NCBI RefSeq assembly: GCF_037976825.1
Contig: NZ_CP150269.1
Span: 2,369,501-2,433,500 of the forward strand
Direction: 5' to 3'
Origin: Paenibacillus sp. FSL K6-1330
GTDB taxonomy: Bacteria; Bacillota; Bacilli; Paenibacillales; Paenibacillaceae
DNA: 64,000 bases
Shown: positions 35,384 to 43,339 of the stretch, in pieces
Layout of the letters: each line of letters starts with the position of its first letter
Position numbering within the stretch: position 1 is the first letter of the stretch
Translations under genes and position numbers: made by a program
The notes under the pieces: model-generated
Told to the model about the DNA's origin: nothing
What the model saw: only the letters and a program-made list of their open reading frames with translations
Databases searched by the model: none

Positions 35384-35509
35384 AGATCACCGATTAATTA
35401 GAAGTTCAATTAGAGTATATTCTTGAAACTTTGCTATCCTTATCGGTTTATTTTTGCGAAAATTGCCCATATATATGTTATACGATGAAAATGGGGTGTA
35501 TGGGCTCAC

Positions 35510-36220
35510 ATGGATGAACATATGATAATTCTGCTTCGTAGTATATCTGCATTTGTGCTTTTGTTGATTATTACGCGATTCTTGGGAAAACAAACGTTAT
35601 CTAACATGAATTTTCATGAGTTTGTTACCGCCGTTATTTTGGGTGCAATTGCTGCAAATTTTGCTTTCAATGAAAAATTGCAGGTAATACAACTACTCAT
35701 CTCGCTTGCTGTTTTTACATTTACATCCTATCTTTTATCAAAGCTCGTTGTGAAGAACCGTAAATTCCGTATGTGGGCTGAAGGGACACCGAGTATACTT
35801 ATAGAGGGTGGGAAGATTCTTGAAGAGAATCTAAAGAAAAATAAATTAACATTAGATACAGTAAATCAGATGTTACGACAAAAAGATATTTTTGACATCT
35901 CGGAAGTTGAGTACGGCGTATTAGAGATCAATGGAATGATATCTGTGATGAAGAAAAAGGAATACCAGAATGTAACTTTAAAAGATATGAAAAAGGGAAT
36001 GAAAGGGAATCAACAGTTTCCGATTGAGCTTATCATGGATGGACAACTTTTAGAGAAGAATCTAAAGGTAAATGATCTTTCCCCCGATTGGGTTCATGAT
36101 AAATTAAAAGACCGGAACAAAAATATTGAAGATGTTTTTTATGCGGTCAAGGGAACCGACGGTCAATTGTATCTCGATTTTTATAAGGATAAGATACAAC
36201 ATCCAATTGACGTAGAGTGA
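35510..36220 (+). CDS. DUF421/YetF family membrane protein
   Basis: A 236-residue protein with three N-terminal membrane helices (IILLRSISAFVLLLIITRFLG, FHEFVTAVILGAIAANFAF, VIQLLISLAVFTFTSYLLS) and a soluble C-terminal DUF421 domain (GTPSILIEGGKILEENLKKNKLT, DISEVEYGVLEINGMISVM). Members of this family in spore formers are found in germination and spore-membrane settings. The ATG has only a weak ribosome-binding site (GGGGTG). Base composition is AT-rich like the neighbouring islet. A 13-bp sequence CATATATATGTTA, 30 bp before the start, also occurs before the gene at 33592. Confidence 0.85.
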   Translation: MDEHMIILLRSISAFVLLLIITRFLGKQTLSNMNFHEFVTAVILGAIAANFAFNEKLQVIQLLISLAVFTFTSYLLSKLVVKNRKFRMWAEGTPSILIEGGKILEENLKKNKLTLDTVNQMLRQKDIFDISEVEYGVLEINGMISVMKKKEYQNVTLKDMKKGMKGNQQFPIELIMDGQLLEKNLKVNDLSPDWVHDKLKDRNKNIEDVFYAVKGTDGQLYLDFYKDKIQHPIDVE

Positions 36221-36298
36221 AGCTGAGCGGCATGATCAGGACCTTAGCGAAACAAACATAACCGAAGCGAAAAACTCCCCGCGGTTCACTTTAACGTA

Positions 36299-36331
36299 AG
36301 ACTCCACCAACAATGCCGGTGGAGTCTTTTT
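36299..36331 (+). terminator. Terminator after DUF421 gene
   Basis: agactccacc / ggtggagtct, a perfect 10-bp stem with a 9-nt loop and a T-run. Confidence 0.9.
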
Positions 36332-36432
36332 CGGTATATATTTTAAGCGAGATTTGTAATCGGGGGCGACATACGGTACATTTTAATAGAATCATTGGGG
36401 ATACGCTTATTTATACAGCTGCTGCTGGGTGG

Positions 36433-36657
36433 ATGCAGCTGATTTTAGATATAGGATGGGGGATTAAGGTGTCAGAGTGGGTGTTAAATCAGTCGTGGGG
36501 ATTGCCTGTGTTGCTTGCCTTCTTGATGGTCGTATTCGTATTTGAGTCACGGAAAGCCTTTAAGGCATATAAAGAAAAAAGACGGTTCGAATTGGGATGG
36601 GCTCTCTTGTTTGCGCTGGTGGCTTTATTGGCGATGATCGTCCTGGTGGCATATTAA
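36433..36657 (+). CDS. Small membrane protein, start uncertain
   Basis: The open frame runs from 36313, but that ATG lies in the loop and 3' arm of the terminator at 36299, so it is not a credible start. The first internal ATG is at 36433 and has no clear ribosome-binding site. The C-terminal part holds two good membrane helices (GLPVLLAFLMVVFVF and WALLFALVALLAMIVLVAY) joined by a basic loop (ESRKAFKAYKEKRRFE). No family is recognised. It ends just before a strong bidirectional terminator. Confidence 0.45.
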   Translation: MQLILDIGWGIKVSEWVLNQSWGLPVLLAFLMVVFVFESRKAFKAYKEKRRFELGWALLFALVALLAMIVLVAY

Positions 36658-36671
36658 AAATACATAACCAA

Positions 36672-36711
36672 AAACAAGACACCGCCAGAAGCTTCCGGCG
36701 GTGTCTTGTTT
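36672..36711. terminator. Bidirectional terminator
   Basis: aaacaagacaccgcc / ggcggtgtcttgttt, a perfect 15-bp stem with a 10-nt loop, lies between convergent genes and can serve both strands. Confidence 0.9.
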
Positions 36712-36752
36712 AATGATTGGCTATAAACGTTGCTGAAGGAAGTTATCCTTCG

Positions 36753-37958
36753 TTACCCTTCACTCATGACAGCCTCTGTTGCGGCCCAGGCTCTGCCAGC
36801 ACGCATGGCCAGGAAGAAGCAGAGGATGAGGACGATGGACGCGGAGATGTAGGGAAAGTTGATGTCCAAATCAAACAGATACCCTGCTACCAGCGGTCCT
36901 GCAATATTCCCCAGGCTGGTATAGGCCGAGTTCAGACCGGCCACGTAGCCTTGCTGATCCTTCGCCAGCTTGGACATTTGCGTACCGATAGCGGGACGTA
37001 AGATGTCGATCGACAGAAAGACCAGGAAGGTAACAAGGAATATCAGCCAGTATTTATGCACAAACAGGGTTAACAGGATACAGATTCCTGCGGTAAGCAA
37101 GCTGAGCGTAATGACTCTTTTCTCACCGAACCGGTTCAGGATCCAACCGAAAATCGTCGCTTGGACGACGGCACCCGCAATCGATCCAAATGTGATGATC
37201 ATGGCAATATCTTTAGGGGTGAACCCAAATTTATGATCCACAAACAGGCCGAACACCGTTTCATAATTGGCAAGGCCGAAAGAGAGCACAAATACAATGA
37301 TCAAACTTAAGAAATAAGGTTCTTTGAAAGAACGTACCAGTTGGACAACCATGCTCTCCTTCTTCCGTCCCAGCAAGGTAGGTGCTTCCTGTTTGGTGGA
37401 TGACTCCGGAAGCAGCAGCAGCGTTACCAGTGCGGCAATTCCTCCCGCAACAGCCGCAGCGTAGAAAGGAACGCGAATGCCAAACTCGGCGATAAACCCT
37501 CCGATGCCCGGTCCGATGATGAAACCTGTCGTAATCGCAGCATTAATGAACCCCATGCCCCTGGCACGTTCCTCATTCGAAGTCACGTCAGCCGTGTAGG
37601 CCATAACAGCAGGCATAATGAGCGCAGCGCCAATACCGCCGAGCATTCTCGATGCAAACAGGAGCGGCGGTGTGCTGGCAGCTCCGAACAACCATTCCGA
37701 TATAGCGAACACAATCATGCCGGAGATGATGATTTTTTTACGACCCATGGTATCCGACAATCTACCCGCAAGTGGCGAGAATAACAGCTGTGTTAATGAA
37801 AAAGCGGCAACGAGCATGCCTACCGTGCTTCCGCTGATATGCAGTTCCGTCATATAGGTTGGCATAATAGGTATGACGAGCCCGATGCCGGTGAAGACTA
37901 GAAATATATTGAACATGAGGAGCAGGATGGCTCCATTGTTTCGCATCAGTAATGACAT
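36753..37958 (-). CDS. MFS multidrug-type efflux transporter (DHA1)
   Basis: A 401-residue, 12-helix major-facilitator protein, with motif A GRLSDTMGRKK after helix 2 and the antiporter motif C-like GPGIGGFIAEFG in helix 5. It belongs with NorA/Bmr/Blt-type drug:H+ antiporters. A GGAGG-type ribosome-binding site precedes the ATG (tccaaaat... on the plus strand). It lies downstream of a divergently controlled TetR gene on the same strand, with its own promoter region containing the operator at 38023. Substrate unknown. Confidence 0.93.
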   Translation of the reverse strand: MSLLMRNNGAILLLMFNIFLVFTGIGLVIPIMPTYMTELHISGSTVGMLVAAFSLTQLLFSPLAGRLSDTMGRKKIIISGMIVFAISEWLFGAASTPPLLFASRMLGGIGAALIMPAVMAYTADVTSNEERARGMGFINAAITTGFIIGPGIGGFIAEFGIRVPFYAAAVAGGIAALVTLLLLPESSTKQEAPTLLGRKKESMVVQLVRSFKEPYFLSLIIVFVLSFGLANYETVFGLFVDHKFGFTPKDIAMIITFGSIAGAVVQATIFGWILNRFGEKRVITLSLLTAGICILLTLFVHKYWLIFLVTFLVFLSIDILRPAIGTQMSKLAKDQQGYVAGLNSAYTSLGNIAGPLVAGYLFDLDINFPYISASIVLILCFFLAMRAGRAWAATEAVMSEG

Positions 37959-38022
37959 GATGATTCCTCCAAAATAAAAGACGATTTAATAATGACATGA
38001 TGAAAATGATGTAATCCGACTA

Positions 38023-38041
38023 TTTATATACTGAACGTTCG
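38023..38041 (-). promoter_or_regulatory. TetR operator before the MFS gene
   Basis: The 19-bp sequence tttatatactgaacgttcg contains the palindrome GAACGTTC and overlaps an AT-rich -10-like element for the reverse-strand MFS promoter. An identical copy lies before the tetR gene at 38716, so both are probably bound by that repressor. Confidence 0.75.
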
Positions 38042-38076
38042 GTTTGTAATAGATTATGAAAAAAGAGTCTTGTTTT

Positions 38077-38676
38077 TCATGATTTCTTTTCAATACCATG
38101 CAGAAATACTTTGATGGCGGCATGATAAAGGGAAAGCGCATTTTCCACCTTCGTTATGCGGGACATTTGGCTTAAACCAACAATGAGGCTCTCAAAGATG
38201 ACGGAAAGCTGCTCCACATTATGATTCTCAAACTCCCCGCGATCAATCCCTTGCTGCAGCAATCTTTGATCGAATTCCAAATGGCTCCGAATAATCTGGA
38301 CGATTCGCTGCTCTACTTCCTCGGTAACATCTCCATTGCTGTTCATAAATTCATCAAGCGCCTTAGAGAAGGGGTGGTTCAGATCATCAAACACCAATTG
38401 ATCCGCTATTCCGTATAGCTTGTCAACGGTGGTGGTGTAATGCTGCTCTTTACTGTTCCATTTCTGTTCCCACTCGAGGTCCCATTCCTCGATCAGATAC
38501 AGAAACAGCCCTTCCTTGCTCTTGAAATGATAATAGATATTCCCTTTACTGCTGCCGGTGGCTTCAACGATTTCCTCTATTGACGTTGATTTGTAACCCT
38601 TCTGCATAAAAAGCGCCTTGGCGGCCTCGGCTATGCGTCGCTTGGTATCTTCCGTTTGTTGTTGTTTTTTATTCAC
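38077..38676 (-). CDS. TetR family repressor of the MFS pump
   Basis: A 199-residue protein starting GTG, with AAGGGGGG upstream on the reverse strand. The N-terminal helix-turn-helix is typical (STSIEEIVEATGSSKGNIYYHFKSKEGLFLYLIEE). The C-terminal ligand-binding domain is of the TetR_C type, with unknown ligand. It sits 118 bp upstream of the MFS gene on the same strand. Identical 19-bp operators precede both genes, which indicates autoregulation plus control of the pump. Confidence 0.93.
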   Translation of the reverse strand: MNKKQQQTEDTKRRIAEAAKALFMQKGYKSTSIEEIVEATGSSKGNIYYHFKSKEGLFLYLIEEWDLEWEQKWNSKEQHYTTTVDKLYGIADQLVFDDLNHPFSKALDEFMNSNGDVTEEVEQRIVQIIRSHLEFDQRLLQQGIDRGEFENHNVEQLSVIFESLIVGLSQMSRITKVENALSLYHAAIKVFLHGIEKKS

Positions 38677-38709
38677 GCATGCACCCCCCTTATACCCTTT
38701 GCGAGCTTT

Positions 38710-38980
38710 TCAAAATTTATATACTGAACGTTCGTTCTGTATCTTACCAAATACAATTAATTTATTCAAGACCTCTTGCTGGAGACCTCCAGGCGTTTTT
38801 AATTCCAGGATATCGCCCTTGAGCGTAAAGGAAGTAGCGGCCTGCTCCGTAACCTGGGTACGAATATTGTCATTCCGCAGAGGAGGAGCTCCATATTGCT
38901 CAGCCGGCGCTCTAGCAAGACATTTCCACTCGAGGAGGATCCGAAATTGAACTCTGTGTTATCGGATCCAATCGGTTTCC
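38710..38980 (-). pseudogene. Possible decayed coding fragment
   Basis: On the reverse strand two adjacent frames read as protein-like segments: one ends around position 38880 (GNVLLERRLSNMELL), the other continues to a stop at 38710 (TEQAATSFTLKGDILELKTP). They would join if one frameshift were allowed. The upstream ATG (38999) lies in the loop of a terminator, there is no ribosome-binding site, and the fragment overlaps the tetR promoter. Family not recognised. This is only a suggestion of a degraded gene. Confidence 0.25.
38716..38734 (-). promoter_or_regulatory. TetR operator before its own gene
   Basis: Second exact copy of the 19-bp sequence described at 38023, 40 bp upstream of the tetR start. 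Confidence 0.75.
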
Positions 38981-39017
38981 CAAAAATAACCGTTACCATG
39001 AGTAGGTAGCGGTTATT
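38980..39017 (-). terminator. Terminator of the polysaccharide deacetylase gene
   Basis: aataaccgttacc / ggtagcggttatt forms a 13-bp stem with one G-U pair. On the reverse strand it is followed by TTTTT. Confidence 0.8.
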
Positions 39018-39038
39018 GTAGAAGTTGATTCATTCCCT

Positions 39039-39803
39039 TTAATGGTTTACTTCAATGAACTTACGCGATTTCTCATGATAGGACAGCAGCCCCGAAACGG
39101 TCACAAATTCGTAGCCTCTCTTTTGCAGCTCCGGCAGAATCACTTTGAGGGCTTCAACTGTCTGTGTACTACCCGGCACAAAATCGTGCATCAGTACAAT
39201 GTCTCCATTATGGGCATTATCCAGCACTTTTTTGGCAATCCGATTAACGCCGGGCTTTCGCCAGTCCAGCGTATCCTGGTGCCATGACCATAATACGGTC
39301 AGCATACCGAAATCCTTGCTTGTGCGGACAATCGCTTCATTATAACTGCCTCCGGGTGGACGAAACAGAACGGTTCGAATGCCGGTTGCATGAAAAATCG
39401 CATCCTGCGTACGGTTCAGTTCGCTCGTTAACTTGCTGACGTTAATATTGTGAAAGGGAGGATGGGAGTATGAGTGATTGCCGATCTCATGTCCTTCCTG
39501 CAGCTCTCGCGCTACGATCTCAGGGTGTTTCTCCACCCGGTTGCCAACAACGAAGAAGGTAGCCTTAGCGTCATATTGCTTTAGCAGATCCAGAATTTGA
39601 ATGGTATTCTGTTCGTCCGGACCATCGTCAAAGGTAAGGGCAATTACTTTGTTTTGTGTGGGGACTTCCCATACAATCTCGCCGCGTTCCTCATAATAAT
39701 CCCTGCCTTTGGAAGCGGATGGTGCATGCTCGGCGTTAACAACTTTCGGATAGCAAAGGGAAATGGAGAGAGCGATTAATACGACGGTTGAGAGTTTTTT
39801 CAT
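39039..39803 (-). CDS. Secreted polysaccharide deacetylase (NodB/CE4)
   Basis: A 254-residue carbohydrate esterase family 4 enzyme with a signal peptide (MKKLSTVVLIALSISLCYPKVVNA). The NodB motifs are intact: TFDDGPDE (catalytic Asp), HSYSHPP (metal His residues), RPPGGSYN and LWSWHQDTLDW. Such enzymes deacetylate peptidoglycan or chitin-like GlcNAc and several are sporulation-linked (PdaA/PdaB type). I start at the MKK at 39803, because the in-frame ATG at 39869 would add 22 residues before the signal peptide. Monocistronic; the terminator is at 38980. Confidence 0.92.
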   Translation of the reverse strand: MKKLSTVVLIALSISLCYPKVVNAEHAPSASKGRDYYEERGEIVWEVPTQNKVIALTFDDGPDEQNTIQILDLLKQYDAKATFFVVGNRVEKHPEIVARELQEGHEIGNHSYSHPPFHNINVSKLTSELNRTQDAIFHATGIRTVLFRPPGGSYNEAIVRTSKDFGMLTVLWSWHQDTLDWRKPGVNRIAKKVLDNAHNGDIVLMHDFVPGSTQTVEALKVILPELQKRGYEFVTVSGLLSYHEKSRKFIEVNH

Positions 39804-39985
39804 GGTGAGGGGTATCCTTTTCTCGGCTGTTCTAGTCTTCGCATATGACAATGCAAGCCTATTTATCATTTGGCGATAACGGTAAAATTATTCTTTATGG
39901 CATACGGAAGCCTTTGAATCGATGAATTAAAGCGGTGGTTCAAGCTATTAAGTAAGGTGATGCCAAAAATTATGAGTTTCATATA

Positions 39986-40015
39986 TTGACATCACATGGT
40001 TGGACATGGTATTAT
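39986..40015 (+). promoter_or_regulatory. Promoter upstream of tRNA-Leu
   Basis: TTGACA (39986-39991), an 18-bp spacer and TATTAT (40010-40015). Confidence 0.6.
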
Positions 40016-40063
40016 CAATTTTGTCGCTAAGACGAAATGTGCACACCTAGATATCGGAATGAG

Positions 40064-40081
40064 ATCGCAATATATTGCGAT
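40064..40081. other. 18-bp perfect palindrome
   Basis: ATCGCAATATATTGCGAT lies between the promoter at 39986 and tRNA-Leu. It may be an operator or an RNA hairpin in the leader. There is no T-run, so it is not a terminator. Confidence 0.6.
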
Positions 40082-40147
40082 TCCCACGCGTACCTTCGGC
40101 TATGTAAGTGAACGTGAACGACGCTAGGAACATGCGCGGATAAATAT

Positions 40148-40233
40148 GCCGGGGTGGCGGAATTGGCAGACGCACAGGACTTAAAATCCTGCGGTAGGTG
40201 ACTACCGTACGGGTTCGACCCCCGTCCTCGGCA
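40148..40233 (+). tRNA. tRNA-Leu (TAA)
   Basis: An 86-nt class II tRNA: acceptor GCCGGGG / CCTCGGC with one G-U-type pair, anticodon loop CTTAAAA (anticodon TAA), long variable arm CGGTAGGTGACTACCG, T-loop TTCGACC. CCA is not encoded. Confidence 0.95.
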
Positions 40234-40258
40234 TTATAACAGCGTCTGGTAAGATGCA

Positions 40259-40298
40259 AAATAAGTCGGCCCCCGTATGGGTGCCGGCTTATTTTTTT
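40259..40298 (+). terminator. Terminator after tRNA-Leu
   Basis: aaataagtcggc / gccggcttattt with one G-U pair and an inner C/G pairing, followed by seven T. Confidence 0.88.
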
Positions 40299-40433
40299 AA
40301 ATCGACATAAGGTCAATTCATGATGAGCGTTGTTATTGGGTTCAAATTGAACGGAAGATGTTATGGTGTTCCGATTATAGAAATCGCATTCTTTATGATT
40401 CCATGCTGGCCTGTGTGAGAGGAGAGAGGAGAC

Positions 40434-41126
40434 ATGCGGATGTTTAACAATGATTGGGACCTTATTCTGCAGGGAGAAATGGATAAGCCTTATTTTCAAG
40501 CTTTGATGGAACGGGTGGACGAGGAATACAGGCGCAGCACGGTGTATCCCCCCAAGGAAGATATATTTCGGGCTCTTCAGCAAACATCGTACCAATCGAC
40601 AAAAGTCGTTATTTTGGGACAAGATCCTTATCACGGTCGTAGGCAGGCGCAGGGACTGAGCTTTTCCGTTTCGCCCGGGGTTACGATTCCTCCGTCTTTA
40701 CGAAATATACATAAGGAGCTTGCTTCGGATCTGGGAATCTCGATTCCCCGTCACGGTTCCTTGCAATCGTGGGCGGATCAAGGAGTACTGCTGCTCAATG
40801 CAGTGCTTACGGTTCGCGAAGGCGAGCCGAACTCGCATAAAGGGATCGGGTGGGAGACATTCACCGATACGGTTATTGCGAAATTGAATGAACGTGATCA
40901 GCCAATGGTTTTTATATTATGGGGCAGTTACGCACAGAAGAAAGGTTCTTTCATAGACCGAAGCCGGCACAAGGTGCTTGAGTCCAGTCATCCGAGTCCA
41001 TTTGCAGCGCATAAAGGATTCTTCGGTAGTCGTCCATTTTCAGCATCGAATGCTTTTTTAATGCAAAAGGGTATGGATCCGGTGAATTGGGACATCCCAA
41101 GCACACCGGGCGATGGAGATGAATAA
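40434..41126 (+). CDS. ung: Uracil-DNA glycosylase
   Basis: Family 1 UDG removes uracil from DNA as the first step of base-excision repair. The 230-residue protein has the water-activating motif GQDPYHG (Asp about residue 64), the uracil-binding block SFSVSPGVTIPPSLRN and the DNA-minor-groove loop HPSPFAAHKGFFGSRPFS. The last is a slight variant of the usual HPSPLS. The ATG is preceded by GGAGAGAGGAG. The next gene starts 19 bp downstream. Confidence 0.96.
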   Translation: MRMFNNDWDLILQGEMDKPYFQALMERVDEEYRRSTVYPPKEDIFRALQQTSYQSTKVVILGQDPYHGRRQAQGLSFSVSPGVTIPPSLRNIHKELASDLGISIPRHGSLQSWADQGVLLLNAVLTVREGEPNSHKGIGWETFTDTVIAKLNERDQPMVFILWGSYAQKKGSFIDRSRHKVLESSHPSPFAAHKGFFGSRPFSASNAFLMQKGMDPVNWDIPSTPGDGDE

Positions 41127-41145
41127 TCCGCGAGAGGTGACCTTC

Positions 41146-41541
41146 ATGAAGCATTGGATTGGTCGTCATGTTGTCATTCAGCGTTTAGACGGGGCGAAAA
41201 GCACGGTTGAAGGTGTGCTGAAAGGGTGGGATCCCGTTCAGGAAAAAGTGATTCTAGGTCCGGGTGAGCTTGTTATACCGTTTCGTGCCATTCATAGAAT
41301 TATGCCAAGAAACGCATACCCTGCCTTGAACTCCATCGGTTATGTCGTGAATCATACCATTCAATTCGATAACGCCATCTATTTTGGATCTTCCGTGATG
41401 ATATGGCGAGGCAATCGACTGGTGTTATCACAGGCCATTCTGACTGCTCACGATGAGGATACCGTTACCTTGTCAAATGGCATGATATTGCGCAAGGATG
41501 AGCATGATTTTGTGGTTCGATCTCTGCGCGGCAATGCGTGA
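41146..41541 (+). CDS. Unrecognised 131-residue protein, small beta-barrel-like
   Basis: ATG 41146 lies 7 nt after GAGAGGTG; the in-frame ATG at 41113 is inside ung. The sequence (MKHWIGRHVVIQRLDGAKST..., VEGVLKGWDPVQEKVILGPG, IPFRAIHRIMP) alternates strands in an Sm- or SH3-like pattern with two similar halves (residues about 5-50 and 80-125, the latter LVLSQAILTAHDEDTVTLSNG). There is no signal peptide. It is probably co-transcribed with ung. No family is assigned. Confidence 0.7.
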   Translation: MKHWIGRHVVIQRLDGAKSTVEGVLKGWDPVQEKVILGPGELVIPFRAIHRIMPRNAYPALNSIGYVVNHTIQFDNAIYFGSSVMIWRGNRLVLSQAILTAHDEDTVTLSNGMILRKDEHDFVVRSLRGNA

Positions 41542-41551
41542 TTCGTTATAT

Positions 41552-41601
41552 AAAGGATGTCCCCAGGAGCCATCGTGAAGTTGGCGGGGACATCCTTTTT
41601 T
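41552..41601 (+). terminator. Terminator of the ung unit
   Basis: aaaggatgtcccc / ggggacatccttt, a perfect 13-bp stem with a 21-nt loop and a T-run. Confidence 0.9.
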
Positions 41602-41641
41602 GTACAAATGTCACTTGTATGTCTGAAGTAACTCGAGTTCA

Positions 41642-42718
41642 TTATGCGTCTTCTACTTTTTCGGCAAGGAACAGTTCGTAAATCCGTACCACGATAATTT
41701 TGACGATCATGTAAGCGGGAATGGCGAGCAGGATGCCAAGCAGCCCGAAGAAGTCGCCGCCTACAAGAATGAGGACAATCGTGGTCAACGGGTGAATATC
41801 CAGCTGTTTCCCGTAGATGACCGGTGTCAGAATATTATCTTGGATCTGCTGTGCGATGACAATGACGACAACAGACCATATCGCAATCGAAGGAGATTCG
41901 ATAAAACCGATGATCACGGCAGGAATGGTAGCCAGCAGCGCTCCGATATACGGGATGAAATTCAAGAAGAAGGAGATCACCGTCAAGAGCAAAGAATAAG
42001 GCAGCCCGATGATCAGAAATCCGATATAGATCATGATGCTAAGTATAAGATTCAGGATCACTTTGCCGATAATAAAATTGCTGAGTGCTGTATCAATCTC
42101 ACCCAGCACTTCATTGCCGTCACGGCGGTATCGTCTTGGTAGGACACTGAGCAGCTTGGGCGGAAGCTTGCTGCCTTCCTTCAGCATGTAGTACAGAATA
42201 ATCGGAATCGTAGCAATAATAACGACAACGCTGGATACAACGGCAATCAGGTTATTGATGGAGTTGCTGATCCAGGTAATGATCCGATTCATGTATTCCG
42301 TCAGTGAGGTAGATAACTCGGATTCCGTTGGTATAAAGCGTGACCAGTATGGATTCTGCTGCAGCTGGTCGATCTGTTGCTGCACACCCTCTACCAGAAA
42401 GGGGGCATTACTGATAAAATTTTCGATCTGCTCGCGAAGTGTCGGCCACACCACAATGCCGAATATGGCGCAGAGACCGGCAAACACGAAATACAGCATC
42501 AGGACGCCTATGGATCGTTTGATTTTCCGCCGCTCCAGGTAGTCCACAATCGGTCTGAGCAGATAATAGAAGAAGCCGGCCATCGCGACGGGAACGATCA
42601 GCATATTGAACATGGAGACGATTGGCCGGAACAAGAAGCTGATTTCGGATCCGAGATAAATGATCAAGAGCAGTGCGATTATGCCAAAGCATGTCCTGAA
42701 ATATTTGCTCTGCATCAT
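41642..42718 (-). CDS. AI-2E family (YdjX/PerM-like) membrane protein
   Basis: A 358-residue polytopic permease with a helical N-terminus (FGIIALLLIIYLGSEISFLF), a central extracytoplasmic region (LREQIENFISNAPFLVEGVQQQID) and the conserved C-terminal block ILTPVIYGKQLDIHPLTTIVLILVGG.FFGLLGILLAIPAY. The last is typical of the AI-2E/PF01594 family. Members act as exporters or Na+/H+ antiporters; substrate unknown here. The ATG at 42718 follows GGAGGGA; the in-frame upstream start at 42805 lacks one. Monocistronic on the reverse strand. Confidence 0.9.
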   Translation of the reverse strand: MMQSKYFRTCFGIIALLLIIYLGSEISFLFRPIVSMFNMLIVPVAMAGFFYYLLRPIVDYLERRKIKRSIGVLMLYFVFAGLCAIFGIVVWPTLREQIENFISNAPFLVEGVQQQIDQLQQNPYWSRFIPTESELSTSLTEYMNRIITWISNSINNLIAVVSSVVVIIATIPIILYYMLKEGSKLPPKLLSVLPRRYRRDGNEVLGEIDTALSNFIIGKVILNLILSIMIYIGFLIIGLPYSLLLTVISFFLNFIPYIGALLATIPAVIIGFIESPSIAIWSVVVIVIAQQIQDNILTPVIYGKQLDIHPLTTIVLILVGGDFFGLLGILLAIPAYMIVKIIVVRIYELFLAEKVEDA

Positions 42719-42817
42719 GGGCAATCCCTCCATACAACGAATAGGTAAATACATTGGTACGATGTAACATTTGTATTTAACCAATTTGGAGGGATTTGAA
42801 ATCACCAGTTTATGCTA

Positions 42818-43156
42818 TCAGTTTCGTATGGTGACCCGGGTATGAATCGGAACGAGGGAGGCAAGCTCAATGACGTCCTCGTTGTACATTCGAATGCAGC
42901 CATGGGAAACGTAGCGGCCGATGGATGAAGGGTCATTCGTGCCATGGATGCCATAATGGGGTTTGGACAACCCTAACCAATAGGCTCCAAAAGGCCCCCC
43001 GGGATTTGGCTGTTTGTTGACGATGGTGTAATTGCCTGGCGGCGTCTGCGTAGCCATTTTACCGATGGCAACCGGGAACGTACGTACCACGGTGTCGCCA
43101 TCCAGCAGGTGCAGCTGAAAATCGGATAAATCGACAATAATGCGGTATTGGGGCAT
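42818..43156 (-). CDS. Compact L,D-transpeptidase (YkuD domain)
   Basis: A 112-residue protein consisting of the YkuD catalytic domain alone, with the motif [19 protein letters not shown] (His71, His85, Cys87). L,D-transpeptidases make 3-3 cross-links or attach proteins to peptidoglycan. There is no signal peptide, LysM or membrane segment, which is odd for an enzyme acting outside the membrane. A good ribosome-binding site (GAAGGAGATG) precedes the ATG. It could act in the spore or leave by another route. A second, signal-peptide-bearing paralogue lies at 63511. Confidence 0.93.
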   Translation of the reverse strand: MPQYRIIVDLSDFQLHLLDGDTVVRTFPVAIGKMATQTPPGNYTIVNKQPNPGGPFGAYWLGLSKPHYGIHGTNDPSSIGRYVSHGCIRMYNEDVIELASLVPIHTRVTIRN

Positions 43157-43308
43157 CTTAATTCATCTCCTTCCTGATTATGCTATGAATTAGCGGGAAG
43201 AGCGACCCCTAAATCAACTTAAAATAGGCAAATTACATCTTCATGACTGGTAGAAATTTCATCCATTGATAACGCTCTGCTGATGTTATTATTTAATAGG
43301 TTAAGCAG

Positions 43309-43322
43309 TAACAACGTTTACA
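43309..43322 (+). promoter_or_regulatory. cre-like site before the mannoside sensor kinase
   Basis: TAACAACGTTTACA matches 9 of the 10 specified positions of the CcpA cre consensus TGWNANCGNTNWCA. It lies 18 bp before the kinase start codon and downstream of a TTGATA-type promoter (43266), a road-block position. Confidence 0.5.
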
Positions 43323-43339
43323 TCAGGAAGGGGAAACCA

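Noticed and set aside
36313..36432. Upstream start for the small membrane protein
   Set aside because: The ATG lies in the terminator hairpin of the DUF421 gene, so it cannot be a normal initiation site.
38799..38999. 66-codon reverse frame starting in the deacetylase terminator
   Set aside because: The start codon sits in the terminator loop and there is no ribosome-binding site; kept only as part of a possible remnant.
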